Positions 34,995 to 48,075 of a stretch of DNA of 64,000 nt are shown in pieces; position 1 is the stretch's first letter; every line of letters begins with the position of its first letter. The DNA is taken from the NCBI GenBank assembly GCA_017893485.1, contig CM030368.1, forward strand, positions 173,568,004-173,632,003. Reading direction: 5' to 3'. The notes beneath the pieces are model-generated. The model saw nothing but the letters and a program-made list of their open reading frames with translations, did not search any database and was not told the DNA's origin. The translations under genes were made by a program, and so were the position numbers. The stretch is from Hemerocallis citrina. Lineage: Eukaryota; Streptophyta; Magnoliopsida; Asparagales; Asphodelaceae.

Positions 34995-35327
34995 TTGTCA
35001 GGGTCATCACCGTTAGCTAGCTGATCGGGTTGCACTGGTGTAGTGGAAGGAGAGAGAGAGTAGTTAATAAAATGTGTGTCTCGGTTTTTAGTAGTTGTAT
35101 CAGCATTTCAGGTGCAAAGCATACTATTTCAGATGTATTAGTGTATGTTTGTAATTACACGTGCTGATTAGGTTTTCACTGCTTATAAAAGGTTGTAACT
35201 GAATTGTGAGCAAAATTAATGAATAATCAAGAAACTAGTTGAGTACTCACCCAATCCTGCAATCTCACAACCCTAATTTCTCTTTAATGGCGAATTCCCG
35301 ACCACCTCGAGTTTCAGTCTCTAACAA
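34995..35327 (+). repeat. 3' LTR of the gene-carrying element
   Basis: 333 bp from TTGTCAGGGTC to CTCTAACAA, aligned with the 5' LTR. It has small indels (an extra GAGCAAAATTAAT segment, loss of CACATGCACT) and many substitutions. Confidence 0.85.
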
Positions 35328-35565
35328 AGGTGTACGGAGAAGGGATTTATCATGTTGTGGGAAAGAATTGATTTTGCAAGGGACAAACTCATTGGTCATC
35401 ATCAGGACCGATATACAATGCGAATAGAAGAGAAAGAGAGGGTCCCTTTTAACCGTCGAAGCATCTAGTAGGGGTGGCAACTAGGCTGGTTGTATAACAC
35501 CCAACAAAATTGAGTTATAACAATATTGTCCCACATGTGTTTTACAAGTGTTTTATACTGTTACG
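35328..35565. other. Spacer with a hAT-type end
   Basis: TAGGGGTGGCAAC at 35469-35481 is a typical hAT-MITE terminus, the same as at 36560, but no partner end was found. It is followed by ACACCCAACAAAATTGAG and TTGTCCCACATG, resembling a scrap of another LTR. No gene. Confidence 0.45.
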
Positions 35566-35915
35566 TGTAATACCCGTAACATTATTATCATAAATATTTT
35601 ACGTATTTTAATTTTCGATCTCTTATAAATTCCTTTTGTTCTCTCAAATTTAATTTTGATCTTCTATTTGAACCCCACCCAAATATTTTGTGATCAATTC
35701 TAAATTTTTGTGAATTTTCAATATGAGTTTAAATTTAAACTCTAACTCTAATTAATCCATAGTCCTAATTAATTCCCAAATCCACTTTCATCAACCACCT
35801 CCAATCCCAACCAAATTCTACAACATTCATTGTACCTCCACTCTACTCCCTACCTCTATATATGGCATCATATTCACTAACCTAAAATCTCATTCATCAG
35901 CAACTCCTACTACCT

Positions 35916-36044
<129 letters not shown>

Positions 36045-36178
36045 GAAACATGGATTTTTATTTACAACTAATTATTCTCATACTATTCAAACTAGAGCTA
36101 CATAATCGTTGATTTACTGTTTACAAGGATTTTCATATGCTGTATCGTTTTGAAGACATGCCGTAGGCACGTTCCTAT

Positions 36179-36217
<39 letters not shown>

Positions 36218-36267
36218 AGAGAGAGAGGGAGAGAAGGGAGAGAGAAATAATTAAATAAATAAATGAG

Positions 36268-36306
36268 TTTTTTTTTTTTTTTTTTTTGGGGGGGGGGGGG
36301 GGGGGG
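36268..36306 (+). repeat. T20 followed by G19 homopolymers
   Basis: An uninterrupted T run passes directly into an uninterrupted G run. Exact lengths are unlikely to be reliable. Confidence 0.9.
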
Positions 36307-36338
36307 ATGCATTTTGTGATATTAGATCTGGGCCTTTC

Positions 36339-37285
<947 letters not shown>

Positions 37286-37738
37286 CCTCACCATCACCAC
37301 TTCCACTGCCTTCTCATTTCTTCTTCTTCTCCTTCATCATCGTCTCCTACCCAACTCCAATCTCGAAGCTCCTCACAATGACTTCTCCTCCTCACCCACC
37401 ATCTCCATCTCCACTTGCCACCCGAGCCCCCACTATATCCCCGAGGCACCACCCGCCTGCCTGCACCCACTCCGAACACCCGAGCTCCAACACTTCATCT
37501 CCTACACCTGCAACTACCTCACCACAGACCACCCGAAGCTCCACTCTCTCACACTCATCTCTGCCCTCCCCCTGACTACCATTGCTGCCCCCCGAGCTCC
37601 AACCAGCAACTCTTCCTCCATCTCCACCGAACTCCCTACACGCGCACATCATCGCCACCTCCATTGCCTCGCCATCCTCCTCTCATAGTCACAACCCGAA
37701 CCTCCATCGAAACCTACATCCGAGCTCCATACTATCAC
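37286..37738 (+). other. C-rich, CCCGAGCTCCA-repetitive stretch of the LTR
   Basis: Low-complexity CT/CA-rich sequence with recurrent CCCGAGCTCC and CCCGAAGCTCC. It continues after the MITE at 38371-38920. The proline- and serine-rich frames it creates on both strands are composition artefacts. Confidence 0.6.
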
Positions 37739-38362
37739 CTATAAAGTACGGATACTCTCCGGAGGTCACGTATCACGTATCTAATATTTGTCGGGTGTGA
37801 TACGCGTAGGATACGTGGCAGATACGTATCGGATATGTATCCGAAAGATTTAATTAAATAAAAATAGAAAAATACATCGGATACGCTTTTGGTATGCTGG
37901 GATACGTCGAGCATACGTCAAGGATACGTTGAAATAAGTTTATGGATATGTTTTTTTTTTTAATTCAGTTTTTTTTCCCCTTTTTCCCCTTTTTTGCTTT
38001 TGTTTCTTTTTTTTTTGCTTTTTTTGCTTTTTTTTATGATGTTATGTAAACACTTGCATAATATACTGATGTCCTGTAAACATTTGCATAACATACTGCA
38101 TAACATACTGATGTCTTGTAAATCAGTGATAAGAATAATGATAAGAATACTAATGTCCTGTAAACATGCAGATAAATCAATTACAGAAATCTAATCTCAA
38201 AATTAATAAGAATATGGATCTAATATATATTATTAATTAATTTTATTTATTTTATTTAAACGTATCCTAACTTACCTGTATCCTAGTTTTTGAGAAATTT
38301 GCGTATCTGCATACCGGATACGTACGGTATTGGATACGCGTACCCGTATCTGTGCTTCATAG
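37739..38362. mobile_element. hAT-type MITE with perfect 8-bp duplication
   Basis: Ends CTATAAAGTACGGATAC and GTATCTGTGCTTCATAG are inverted repeats with few mismatches. ACTATCAC flanks the element at 37731-37738 and 38363-38370. Inside, GATACGTATCGGATA-type repeats pair across the element. No coding sequence. Confidence 0.9.
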
Positions 38363-38931
38363 ACTATCACCTCCTGACCTTCTTCACCCCCGACCCTGTC
38401 ACCACCACCTCCACATCCTCAACTCCAGCTCCACCACCACCTTGTGGCTGCCCTCCTCCATCTACAAACTCCTTACCATTTCACCTCACTCCCATCCCGA
38501 GCCACCACCTTTGAAACCCCGACTCCAAGCCTCCACTATCTCCCTCTCACTCACCAACCCGCAACTCCACCTCTCTGTCATCCCGAAGCTCCCCTACTCC
38601 ATCCTGAAGCTTAAATGACCCTCTCCTCCACTACGAGCTCCACCCTACTGCTCTCCTTCACCATCTCTTGCTCACCGAAGCTACACCCGAGCTCCACCGT
38701 AGCCCCATCTCCTTCCCGACTGCTGCATCCTCACCGATCACCTCCACCATTCTCATTCATCACCCTCGAACGCCCCCGAACTTCACCACAACCCGAAGCT
38801 CTCCTTACCATAGCTGCCCCGAGCCACCACCACTGTCACTACACTTCCACCTTCATCGCCTTCACCTACCACCCCACCACCTGAGCTCCACCCCACCAAC
38901 TTCACCTCATCTCGAAGCTTTTTGAACTCTC

Positions 38932-38953
38932 ACCACACACACACACACACACA
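38932..38953. repeat. CA microsatellite
   Basis: About ten CA units in the C-rich part of the LTR relic. Confidence 0.85.
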
Positions 38954-41153
38954 ACTCCACTTTCTTCTCTTCCCGAACTCGACGATCCCTTGCTGCCCGT
39001 AATGTCATAGTCGCTGTTCATGTTGCTACTATCTCCTTACTGTCTTCCCAACTCGAGTCTAGAACCAATCAAATTCAAAAACGATAAGTGAGTAACAACT
39101 TTAACTAATTCTATTTATATTGTAGGATGTGTGGATGCTAGATAATGTATATAAATTGAGTATTCAACCCCAAATTATGTATGGATTGTTGTTCTTATAT
39201 ATGTGTTAATTGTTTTTAATTAATTGTGTGAGATTATAATATGATTAACTTAGAAACATTTATTTAGTTTCTATCATGAAATTTGATCTCACTTCAGAAA
39301 ATCGTATCTTTTTAACAGAATGGAATGTAAGGCTTAAATTTTTATATGTGTTTCACATATGTGTCTATAACATCTCCTCCAAATTTCAAAGCTTTTAGAT
39401 GTCATTTGGTATTTTAATAAAATCTGAACACATTTCTTGTTTAGAAAGGAAACAAAACCTATTTCATATTTCTGGCTGAATATCATACTTATTTCCAAAA
39501 ATTATTTCTCTCTAAATATATGAAATTGGTAACTGAAATTTTTATATGTGAATCTAGTATATGTCTATTATATATATTCAAAATTTCATGAGTTTTGGAT
39601 ATCGTTTAGTATTTTTAATAAGTTTGAATTTATAACTGATTGACAGTTTTGCTGGATTCTAGAAATTTGTATACCTTTCAGTTTTTTATCATTTTAACCT
39701 CTTAGATGTAATTATTTGAGGAAACTCCAAACTAAGAATTGAGTTAGATTGATTAATATTTCTTTAGAGTCTAAGAAATCCAATTTCCAAGGAGTGTCAG
39801 ATTTTTTGTGAATTTTATAAGTAGCAAGAGCTGCAACTTCTGGAATCTGAACCTATTATTTGGCATATGAATTTAGACAGATTAATTGTGGTTAAAATTT
39901 GATGTTCTTAACTACAATGTTGTAGTAAGTTCATGTAGGTTTCATATGAAACTAAGAAATCAATTTTCTGATAAGTATTGGAATTTATATAATTTTTGCA
40001 TGACCATTGGGTTGTTGTCCAAAGATAGTTGAACATTCAAATAGTGGATTCTATATATGGGACTGGAAATGATAGTGGCTTAGGTGATGCCCGAATTCGG
40101 CAAGAGTTTGAGAACTCCGAGGAGGAATGGAATAGGGTCAGTATGAACAAGATTCCATTTTATGTGAAATATAAAGTTCGGAATATGGATCATTAAATCT
40201 ATGTTATATTTTACATCATTTAGACTTTTAACTAGTATTAGTTAAATTAATATTTTGTACTAGAAAAAGATATGACAGAAACAATGACGAACATGTCCGG
40301 TGAAGAACTTGCGGTTTCAAAAGGTTCGAGAACTGAGGATACACCCTGTAAATCCACATGTGTGGGCTAGGGGTATGCCTGTCAGGTTTGCGATAAGGCC
40401 GGTAAAGAGCTCGTAGATGCTTGGAATGTTCAAGACTGAGGATACACCCAGAAAATCCACGGTATGTGGCTAGGTATGCCTGTTAGGTCCGTAGTTATGG
40501 TAGATCGACTTGCTAGGGTTCATGACTGAGGATACCCCAAGAAAATTTATGGTGTGTGTATGCCGGAAAGTTCCAATATCCTGGGGGTGGGACTCACGTG
40601 ATTACCAGTTGGAGTACATTCCTTGGGTTTAGGCATTGCATAAACGAGAGATTGAACCCTGTAATGAGAAGAAACACTAGTAGCTTGCATTTAGAAACTA
40701 TATTGTATGGGTGGCATATCGTTTCAAATAAGCGTGCATTAAAAGAGCATATTTGAATTGTGTATGTTAGCATAGTTAGTATATATTTGACACTTTAGTA
40801 AATTAGTTCTATACACGCTCATATGACATTGTATAATTGACTATTTTCTCTTTATATTTAATACATTGATTCAAAGTTTTATAATGTTGGGAGTCAGTTA
40901 AAGCTGTTGTGATTGTTACCGTTGGCCTTCACAAGCAAATGGACCCACAGATTGTGTTTTGCAGGTAAGAGTGCCTAAGGTCTTAGCATAGAAGTGTGAC
41001 ATTCTGAGCCCGTCATCTTATCAATTCAAGTTGTTTGGACTTGTAGTAAGATTTCTACATGTTCCTGTATTATATTATGTTTATTTACTCAATTGCAATA
41101 AAAGATTCTGGGTGTGTCAAAAAAAAAATTTAAATAAAATTCGAGGTGTTACA
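38954..41153 (+). other. AT-rich 3' half of the LTR relic
   Basis: No gene is visible. Three related phrases, AACTGAGGATACACCCTGTA, GACTGAGGATACACCCAGAA and GACTGAGGATACCCCAAGAA, with nearby GGTATGCCTGT(C/T)AGG, form a degenerate repeat of about 90 bp between 40330 and 40560. Confidence 0.55.
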
Positions 41154-41340
41154 GGTTCCGCCCGGGACCAACCCTGCCCGGCCCACCACCAACCCGGACC
41201 CGAACCCCCCCTCAACTTGGTCCAGGCCAAGCTCCATCCTCCCATTCGAAAACCCGTGGTGGCCCGGCCCAGTTGCGGCCTAGCTCGTGTTGAACCAGGA
41301 CCAGGCCGGGCCAGGCCAAACCGGGGGGCCGTCCATTAGG
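41154..41340. other. GC-rich CCCGGCCC-type sequence
   Basis: Repeated GGCCCGGCCC and CCAGGCC phrases resemble the subterminal part of the hAT-MITE at 36560. This may be the remainder of the element whose left end is at 35469, with the LTR relic between them, but the right terminus is not recognisable. Confidence 0.35.
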
Positions 41341-42842
41341 GTTTAAAAAAAATGAAATATTTTATTTGAAAATTTGATTTATTGAATTACTAAACTATCT
41401 CTCAACGCATATTTACTAGCTAGTTTTGGAGGGTATTATGGAAAATCTGAAAAAACATAATCTGTATATACAACCTCATTTCATTCATTTCTCTTCGCAA
41501 ATTCTCTCATTTACACTCTATTCTCTTTCAATTTGTGGAATCAACAATTATTAACATCAAAAGCTCTCCATCTCTGAACTCTCTCAACACTCTAAAGACT
41601 CAAGTGCTCTCAATCTTGCAAGAATAAGTTCTCAATCTACTCTTATTCTTCAATCTACACTAATTCGGTGACATTGTGTTTGCTTAATTTTTATAGTAGC
41701 ATTGTTCTCTTGTCTTTCTCTTTTTAGATTTTAGTAGTTTATAATTAACTAGTTCATAATTTATTGTTTGTGTTTTGTTGAACTCCTCCCTCTTCTTCTT
41801 TTTCAATTTTTTTTTGTTAACATACACTAGCTCATAAATAAATTGTTGTTGCTTTATTGGACTCTCTCTTATTCTTTTTTATATTTTGTTTATTAACATA
41901 CACTAGTGTTGCTGCAAATTTTTGTGTAGGAGCAAACAGATGATATGAGTTCTTTTAAAAATAATAAAAAGCTGACTTTTTTGACTTTCAACGATATTGA
42001 CTGCTTTCAACTGATGTTGACTTCTCAATCTAAATCGTTTGCGCCGTTGGATCTGATTCGTGTGTTAACGATCGCCTCCACTGTCCAGCAAAAAGTCTAA
42101 AACAGCAGGGTTGACCCCAGCGACAATCCCTTCGACGCTCAAGTCAGAACTCAAGAAGAATATGAAAGAGATTTTTGAGTCAAAATACTGATTACCATTT
42201 TTATGGTGGGGGTAAAGGGATATTTATAGTCGCCTTGGAGGTCAGTTTCAAGATAAAGATTTATCTCTACTTTCCGGTGTTTTTCGATTGAATCAGTTAT
42301 CTCTTCTTCATGAAGATATAAGAGTAGTTGAGAGGATTTGAGTTTTAAACTCTCCTCTAGATGAGAGAGATGATTTTTGAACCGTCTCTTATAGATAATC
42401 ATGAGTTTAAATCATTTTTAAATTATCTGGACTCATTTTCATGGGGCTATTATGACAACCCAATAAGACAGATCTGTTTTTTAGATTGTTGGGCTTGAAG
42501 GAGGCCCAATTTCTGTTCATGGACCCGTTTATAGGAGAAATTACCGTTTTACCCCGGAGTGCTTTAAGATTCTTGCCCAATTTGAATGGTCCCGATTTAG
42601 TTCTATTTTTATCCATATCAACTAGTTCATAATTTGGTCTTTGTTTCTCATGATTGATGTAAACTTAGGGAAATTACATTTAACATTTTCCTAAAGATGT
42701 TAGACATCGTTGCAATTCGACATGATCGACATCGTTGCAATTTTTAGAACCTTTTAATGATGCAACTTTTCAATTTTTGAAAATTTATTTTTACTTCTAG
42801 TGGTATTTTATTTACAATTGTTACTATGATGACCACTATTAA
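41341..42842 (+). other. Probable 5' region of a hAT element with an internal insertion
   Basis: AT-rich leader-like sequence with a CTCTCAACACTCTAAAGACT stretch and an ATG near 41946 (MSSFKNNKKL) resembles the leader of a plant hAT transposase gene. From about 41978 to 42610 an unrelated non-coding block intervenes; CAACTAGTTCATAATTT at 42620 repeats sequence at 41750. The transposase end reappears at 47441, across the solo LTR. Confidence 0.4.
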
Positions 42843-45800
42843 TGTAACACCCCGAATTCCAAATAAGACCGAATTCGAAGTTCCACAGGATCTTTACACT
42901 TCACTTCGTATAATTTTACAAGGAAATTAAAACTTTTATTACAACGGAGTCTTTTATATCAACATGCAGCGGTAATAAATGAAATACACAATGGAAAAAT
43001 TACAATTACAATAACTTTAACATTTAGATAATCATCAGCATCAAATCAACTTTATATCTTCTCGAAAATCCAAATCCTGCATATAAAACTGTGGGCACGT
43101 CAGTTCCTTACAACCGATGAAATATTATACGCGACCATCCTCTCTATGCCGAAATAGTATAACGATCTTCATACTTTAACAAACCACAAACTTGAATGAA
43201 AAATAAAGTGTCAAAGTGACTACTCTAAACATGTAAGTGTATGCAATGCCTTAATGCCTAATGCAGATATTTACACTAAGATGACACTAATGCGTACTTG
43301 TTCAGATTCTATGCATCCCAGACTACATAGGTCCGAGGGCAAGCACCTACGTACTCCACAATAAAGGGTTCGATCCCTTGCCATGACAACTACCCAGTAA
43401 TAAAATAAAGTTTAGACATTCCAAGAGTACGGATCCCAGTCCCGGAGATCCACCGCCCGATTGCCATACAAAATCCTTGTCGTGCGAACCTCCCGCAAGT
43501 GCCCCTCCAGCCCCGGTATACGTATATACATTAGAGTACGGAAAACTATCCGCCCGACTACGCATAGTCCCGAATTTAAAATAGAAGCTCGTCTCCTACG
43601 AGGCAACTACAGTCCCGGAATCCACCGCCCGACTGGGTCTATAGTCTCGGAGATCTATCGCCCGACTATATAGAGTGCCCCACTTATGTTTGCCTAGGTT
43701 TTACTACATCTTCACTTAGTGCCTAATTCTTAAGTTCAAGACATGAATCAATTACAACCCCTAAAGTTAGCTTACCCCTACCGGACTTAATCACAAAAAC
43801 CAAGATAGCTTACATAGCCATATCTCAAAATATATCAATCATTTAATTCAACTTGCCGGTACTTTACAACTCTAGATCACAACTTTTCATGTACTCGAAT
43901 CCATGGATACTCATACCCTTCATTAATCATGTACTAAACCTCATTGTATTCACCTCTCAAACTTATTCATAACTTAATCAATCTCTTTTGTTTGCATTAT
44001 TCATGATTCATTCATTCGTTCACAATCTTCCAAAAAAAATATTTCTTTTCATGAACATAGATTCATCCACTTCAAATCTCATTAATTTAATCACATACAA
44101 TATTTCAAACCACATCATGTATTTCTTAATCAGAATAAGTGTATAATCTCATCAAGAGGAGTCAAATACCATCGCAATATTTTACTCTTCTTCTAAAAAT
44201 AAATGTCATATTCCTAAATAAATAATTTCGAAGTCATCAACTCATTTTCTAAATAAATTTCACTTTTAATTTCTCACAAAACACATGAAATATCTTGAAA
44301 CTATTTTTTATAAACACTAAATCATTTTAGAGGAATATTAGAATTTCCCCAAATTTTTATTTGCATTTAAACTCCTCAAAATATTTAAAATGCCAAAAAA
44401 ACCAAAATGCAGCTATCGGGTTTCGAACCCAAGCCCAACAGCGGCGCTACAGTGCCCTATGGCAACTCCACTACCCAAGAAGTCCATGTGACTTCACTGT
44501 CACAGAGTCAGACCGAAACCCCCAAGTACATACTCTCGGGTTCTAGGTTATTTTAAACAAAATCAAACAAAGTAGGATTAACAAGTTTTGAACCCATGAC
44601 CTTCGACCAAGCACAGCGACAGCCCTATGGCGCACTCGCTAGCCACTAAATCCACTTGCGACTACTGGTTGGGAAAAGCATTAAGGTAGTTTTATTCATA
44701 CTGTTCAGAGATTAGTTATTTTTCACAAAACTCGTTTATTCGATCGATCCAATCTTTTGGTATACTGAAATAAATGTTTCTCTGACTGAGATTAATTTAA
44801 AACTGTAACCCACGAATTTTATATCCATTTACAAACATATCTCTATTCTTTTCCATTAGTTTTTCTCTCAATTTCACACATTAATTAGCTTTTTCTCAAA
44901 ATCTGAAATTAAGAATTGCATTCGTTACAACTAGTTCATGCACTCATTGATACTAATTAAAATTCAGTAACAAGACCAACCATGTCTCTTAATAGTCTAT
45001 GAGGATCTCAAAAATTCTTTCATGCAAAGGATTAAAATTTGACAAATCACGGCAATATGCATAAACTAACACATTTCATGGCAACAATTAAATCAAGACT
45101 ACTTTCTTTCCTCTTTCTAATTATCATGGTATCTAAACATCTATAGAATGCAACTATATTTCTACAATTTCATAGCACAATCAAACAACATGATGGCAAT
45201 ACTACAATAATCACATCAATTAGATGTACATTACTAATGTCATATCCTAGCACGCTCAACCTAAGAATTAGAAAGCACAAAGATCACCCACCTATTAGAA
45301 GAGTACTCAAATCATCCCAGGAAACACCAAACTCCACAAAATCAAGCCACAAAACGAGATCCGAAGTCGCCGAACGCAAGCACAGTGCCTTCTCCTCTCT
45401 TTTTGTTTAATAGTAAATGGATTTTGGGTAGTGTGAAATGATTTAGTATAAGGGTGTATATATATAAAAAAAAAAATCCAAAAGTCAGTTAAGGAAACCA
45501 CCCCACGATCCCTCACCACTCTCACACATACGATCGAGTGCGGCCCACTGATGTGAATATTTGCAAGTGTACAAAATTGCAACAAGTAGTATAGTTAAGT
45601 GAATAGAGTGTCGAACCCACAGTGACTAATTATTTTATTGAGTACCGATATTACTAGATAAATCACTATTTGGAAGATCGAAATTAATAAAGTGTAAAAC
45701 AACTAAATTAAATTAATCTAAAGAAAACTAACTAAATTAAGGAAGAAGGAGCGGGCTGTGAAATTTTTGTGATTTGTTAATTGCAAAATAAATTCTAGGG

Positions 45801-47435
45801 CTTTTGATTTCACCTAGTTTATCCCACACAATTTATAACTCCATATGAATAAAGAATTTATTTTTCCAAGTTGTAGACCGAAATTCCCAAATTATTCAAT
45901 GCTTTCTCTCGAACAACACCAAAAATATCTCCAACTAACAGTTTGTTATATCTCTATGCAAATTTAATTAAACGAAGACTCATTAAGTTCTGTGGATTTC
46001 TTAACGGCCACATCAATCGCGGTAAATCATCTCTTATTTTGCTCAATCAATGGTGTTTAATTTATAGTTCTAAATCACAAATTACCTCTCAATCTTTCCA
46101 TGATCCAATAAATCATACAATCGTCTATCCACCAATTGTACGCATTAAATTCAAAAATCAAACACACAACTAAGGAAAAATAGAAAAATAATATGGAATT
46201 AAAATTGTGTTCTCAAAACTAGGCTACATCAAAGCCCTATAAAAAATAAATTTAGTTCATAATAAAAATATTGCAACTAACAAATTTGTTCATAGATTGC
46301 ATAATAAAATTAGAGAGAGAAAAGAGATACAAAAAAGGACTGTTTTGTAATAAAAATTGCAAACCGAACAGTCTCGAAAAGCATGCCCAAAGTCAAATCT
46401 CTCTCTTCTTTTCCTGTTTCGTCTTGATCCGTACCCCGCTGACGTCGTCCTCAAACCGCGAGCTGTCCCTTTCTTTGTCGTCTGGAGCCGTACCGTGCTG
46501 ACGTCACCCTCGGATGGATCCCGCTTGTCACGTCCGTTCTCCTCTTTCCTTCTCGTTTCGTCTCTCTGTGACTCTGTCTGTGTTTTTTTTTTTTTTAAAT
46601 TTCTTTTTCTTCCCTTGGTTTCCACCGCCAACCCACTTCTTTTTCGTCGTGTAGCCGCCACACCAACCCGCCTTCACACCCAACTTTTCTGCTGGACGTA
46701 TAGGAGTAGAAATCTTAGGGTTAGTTTATTAGGTAAGTTTAGTTAATTAATTAATTAGTTAATTAGAAAATTTAGATAAAGATTAATCTATTAATCTAAT
46801 TACCTAATTTTTTTTAACTCTTTCCTCATCTATCAATCCGTACTATACTTTTAAAAATATATAAATTGATAATAGTATTTACTATTGACTTTTTCTAGAA
46901 CCAAATTGTAAAATTCGAAATTCAACAAATCAATAAAAATTAATAAATCATTGTCCTTATTTTCTTTGTTGATTTTTACCGAAAATCTTCACATTTTGCA
47001 TCAAAAATCTTATTCCTTCAAAAATAATTAATTACTTGAAATCTTATGGAAATAAGACAAATTATAAACAAGATTGACGAAAACAAGTAATTTTAATAGG
47101 TAAATGAGTATAAATATTTGTATATAAATTAGACACATCACCCACTCACGTCCAACCGTACCCCACTCTCTCTCACACATGTGCACGAGCAATGCACGTA
47201 CACACAAAAATTTATTATTATTTTTTTATACAATAACATAATTTATTAATGTAATCATTCTTATGATTTTAAAAAAAATAATTCATTCATCTCAATGGGC
47301 TAAAAGACAAAAAAAAGAATTCATGCACACACTATTGAGAAGATTGAACCAAAATAAAGTTTACCCGTGTATTGCACGTGCAAAAATCTTTAAAAAGATA
47401 TTTTTAATTAAAAATAAATTATACGTGATGTTACA
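42843..47435 (-). mobile_element. Solo LTR (long gypsy-type), minus orientation, carrying a nested LTR
   Basis: Starts TGTAACACCCCGAATTCC and ends TATACGTGATGTTACA, flanked by ATTAA at 42838-42842 and 47436-47440. Removing the nested LTR and its TSD leaves about 3.0 kb, the size of the other solo LTRs. Its first 900 bp are the inverted counterpart of 1-942. It interrupts a hAT transposase remnant. Confidence 0.85.
45549..47140. mobile_element. Nested solo LTR of the TGATGTG family
   Basis: 1592 bp from TGATGTGAATATTTGCAAG to GACACATCA, with CCCAC repeated perfectly at 45544-45548 and 47141-47145. It contains the plant-repeat phrase GTGTCGAACCCACAGTGAC near 45608. The right half matches 29733-30545. 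Frames such as 46290-46661 arise from GC-rich leader-like sequence and show no domain. Confidence 0.9.
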
Positions 47436-47440
47436 ATTAA

Positions 47441-47795
47441 AGATTTAATAAGTGACCATTATATTGGAACAATGGTTTATGCGGCTTATCTAAAACTTAT
47501 GAAATATTTTCATCCACTTCCTATATTATATTGTGTTGCTAATGTAATGAATCTCGTAATAAAGTTAGAGGGTACGAAGAATTTAATTGAGAATTTTTAT
47601 TTATATGCTCCACACGAAGAAATACAAGGCTATGATCATGTTTTTTTTACTACACAATTTGAGCATGTTTTGAATAATTTGTATGATAGTTACGATAGAC
47701 TTTATGCTTCTAATACTACACAATCACAGAATGTTCTTCATCTTCTTCCATATCAAGGGGAAATGGTCTTGCATTTTCAACAAGTGGTGTTTTAA
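47441..47795 (+). pseudogene. hAT transposase fragment
   Basis: The 107-codon frame includes LKYFHPLPILYCVANVMN in near form, then IKLEGTKNLIENFY and LNNLYDSYDRLYA. This matches the segment of plant hAT transposases (DUF4413 region) between the catalytic core and the dimerisation domain. It continues past 47795 only in broken frames. The upstream part of the gene was separated by the solo LTR at 42843-47435. Confidence 0.65.
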
Positions 47796-48075
47796 ATCTG
47801 ATAAAATTTATATAAAAAAACCAAGAACAAGTGCACCTAATGAGTTGAATTGGTATAATGCACGACCTCCCGTCGGGAAAAAAAAATCATTACAGGAAAA
47901 AAAAAATTATTGGTATAATGCAAGGGTCTTGCATTTTCAATTTTGTTTTATTTATTTTTTTATAACAGAAATTTTTTTATTACAGAGGCAGTAGTTCCCA
48001 ACTGCGGCCTTTGTTATAATTAGGTCGCAGTTGAGAACTGCGGTCTATATTAAACACATTTTTACTTAGAATTTT
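47796..48075. other. Sequence with palindromic AACTGCGGCC motifs (left part)
   Basis: CATTACAGGAAAAAAA near 47890 is reminiscent of a CACTA terminus. CCCAACTGCGGCC and the inverted pair GGTCGCAGTTGAGAACTGCG lie at 47998-48045. The same motifs resume at 51470-51540 after the solo LTR. Confidence 0.45.

Larger units (their letters stand above)
32053..35327 (+). mobile_element. LTR retrotransposon carrying captured host-gene fragments
   Basis: Two related LTRs (32053-32379 and 34995-35327) have matching inverted ends (TTGTTAG and CTAACAA). A tRNA-Met primer site follows the first and a purine tract precedes the second. Candidate TSDs AGATG (32048-32052) and AGGTG (35328-35332) differ by one base. 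The 2.6-kb interior has no reverse transcriptase, integrase or protease. It instead contains a ZZ finger like that of SWI3D and a long leucine-rich-repeat segment like FBL11. LTR divergence is visible by eye, so the insertion is old. This is the pattern of a non-autonomous element that transduced cellular transcripts. Confidence 0.8.

Noticed and set aside
43347..43673. Several short frames on both strands
   Set aside because: They come from the repeated GTCGGGCGG-type LTR sequence, also present at 1-400 with no coding.
46290..46746. Opposing 123- and 129-codon frames
   Set aside because: Inside the nested solo LTR; mutually overlapping and without recognisable domains.
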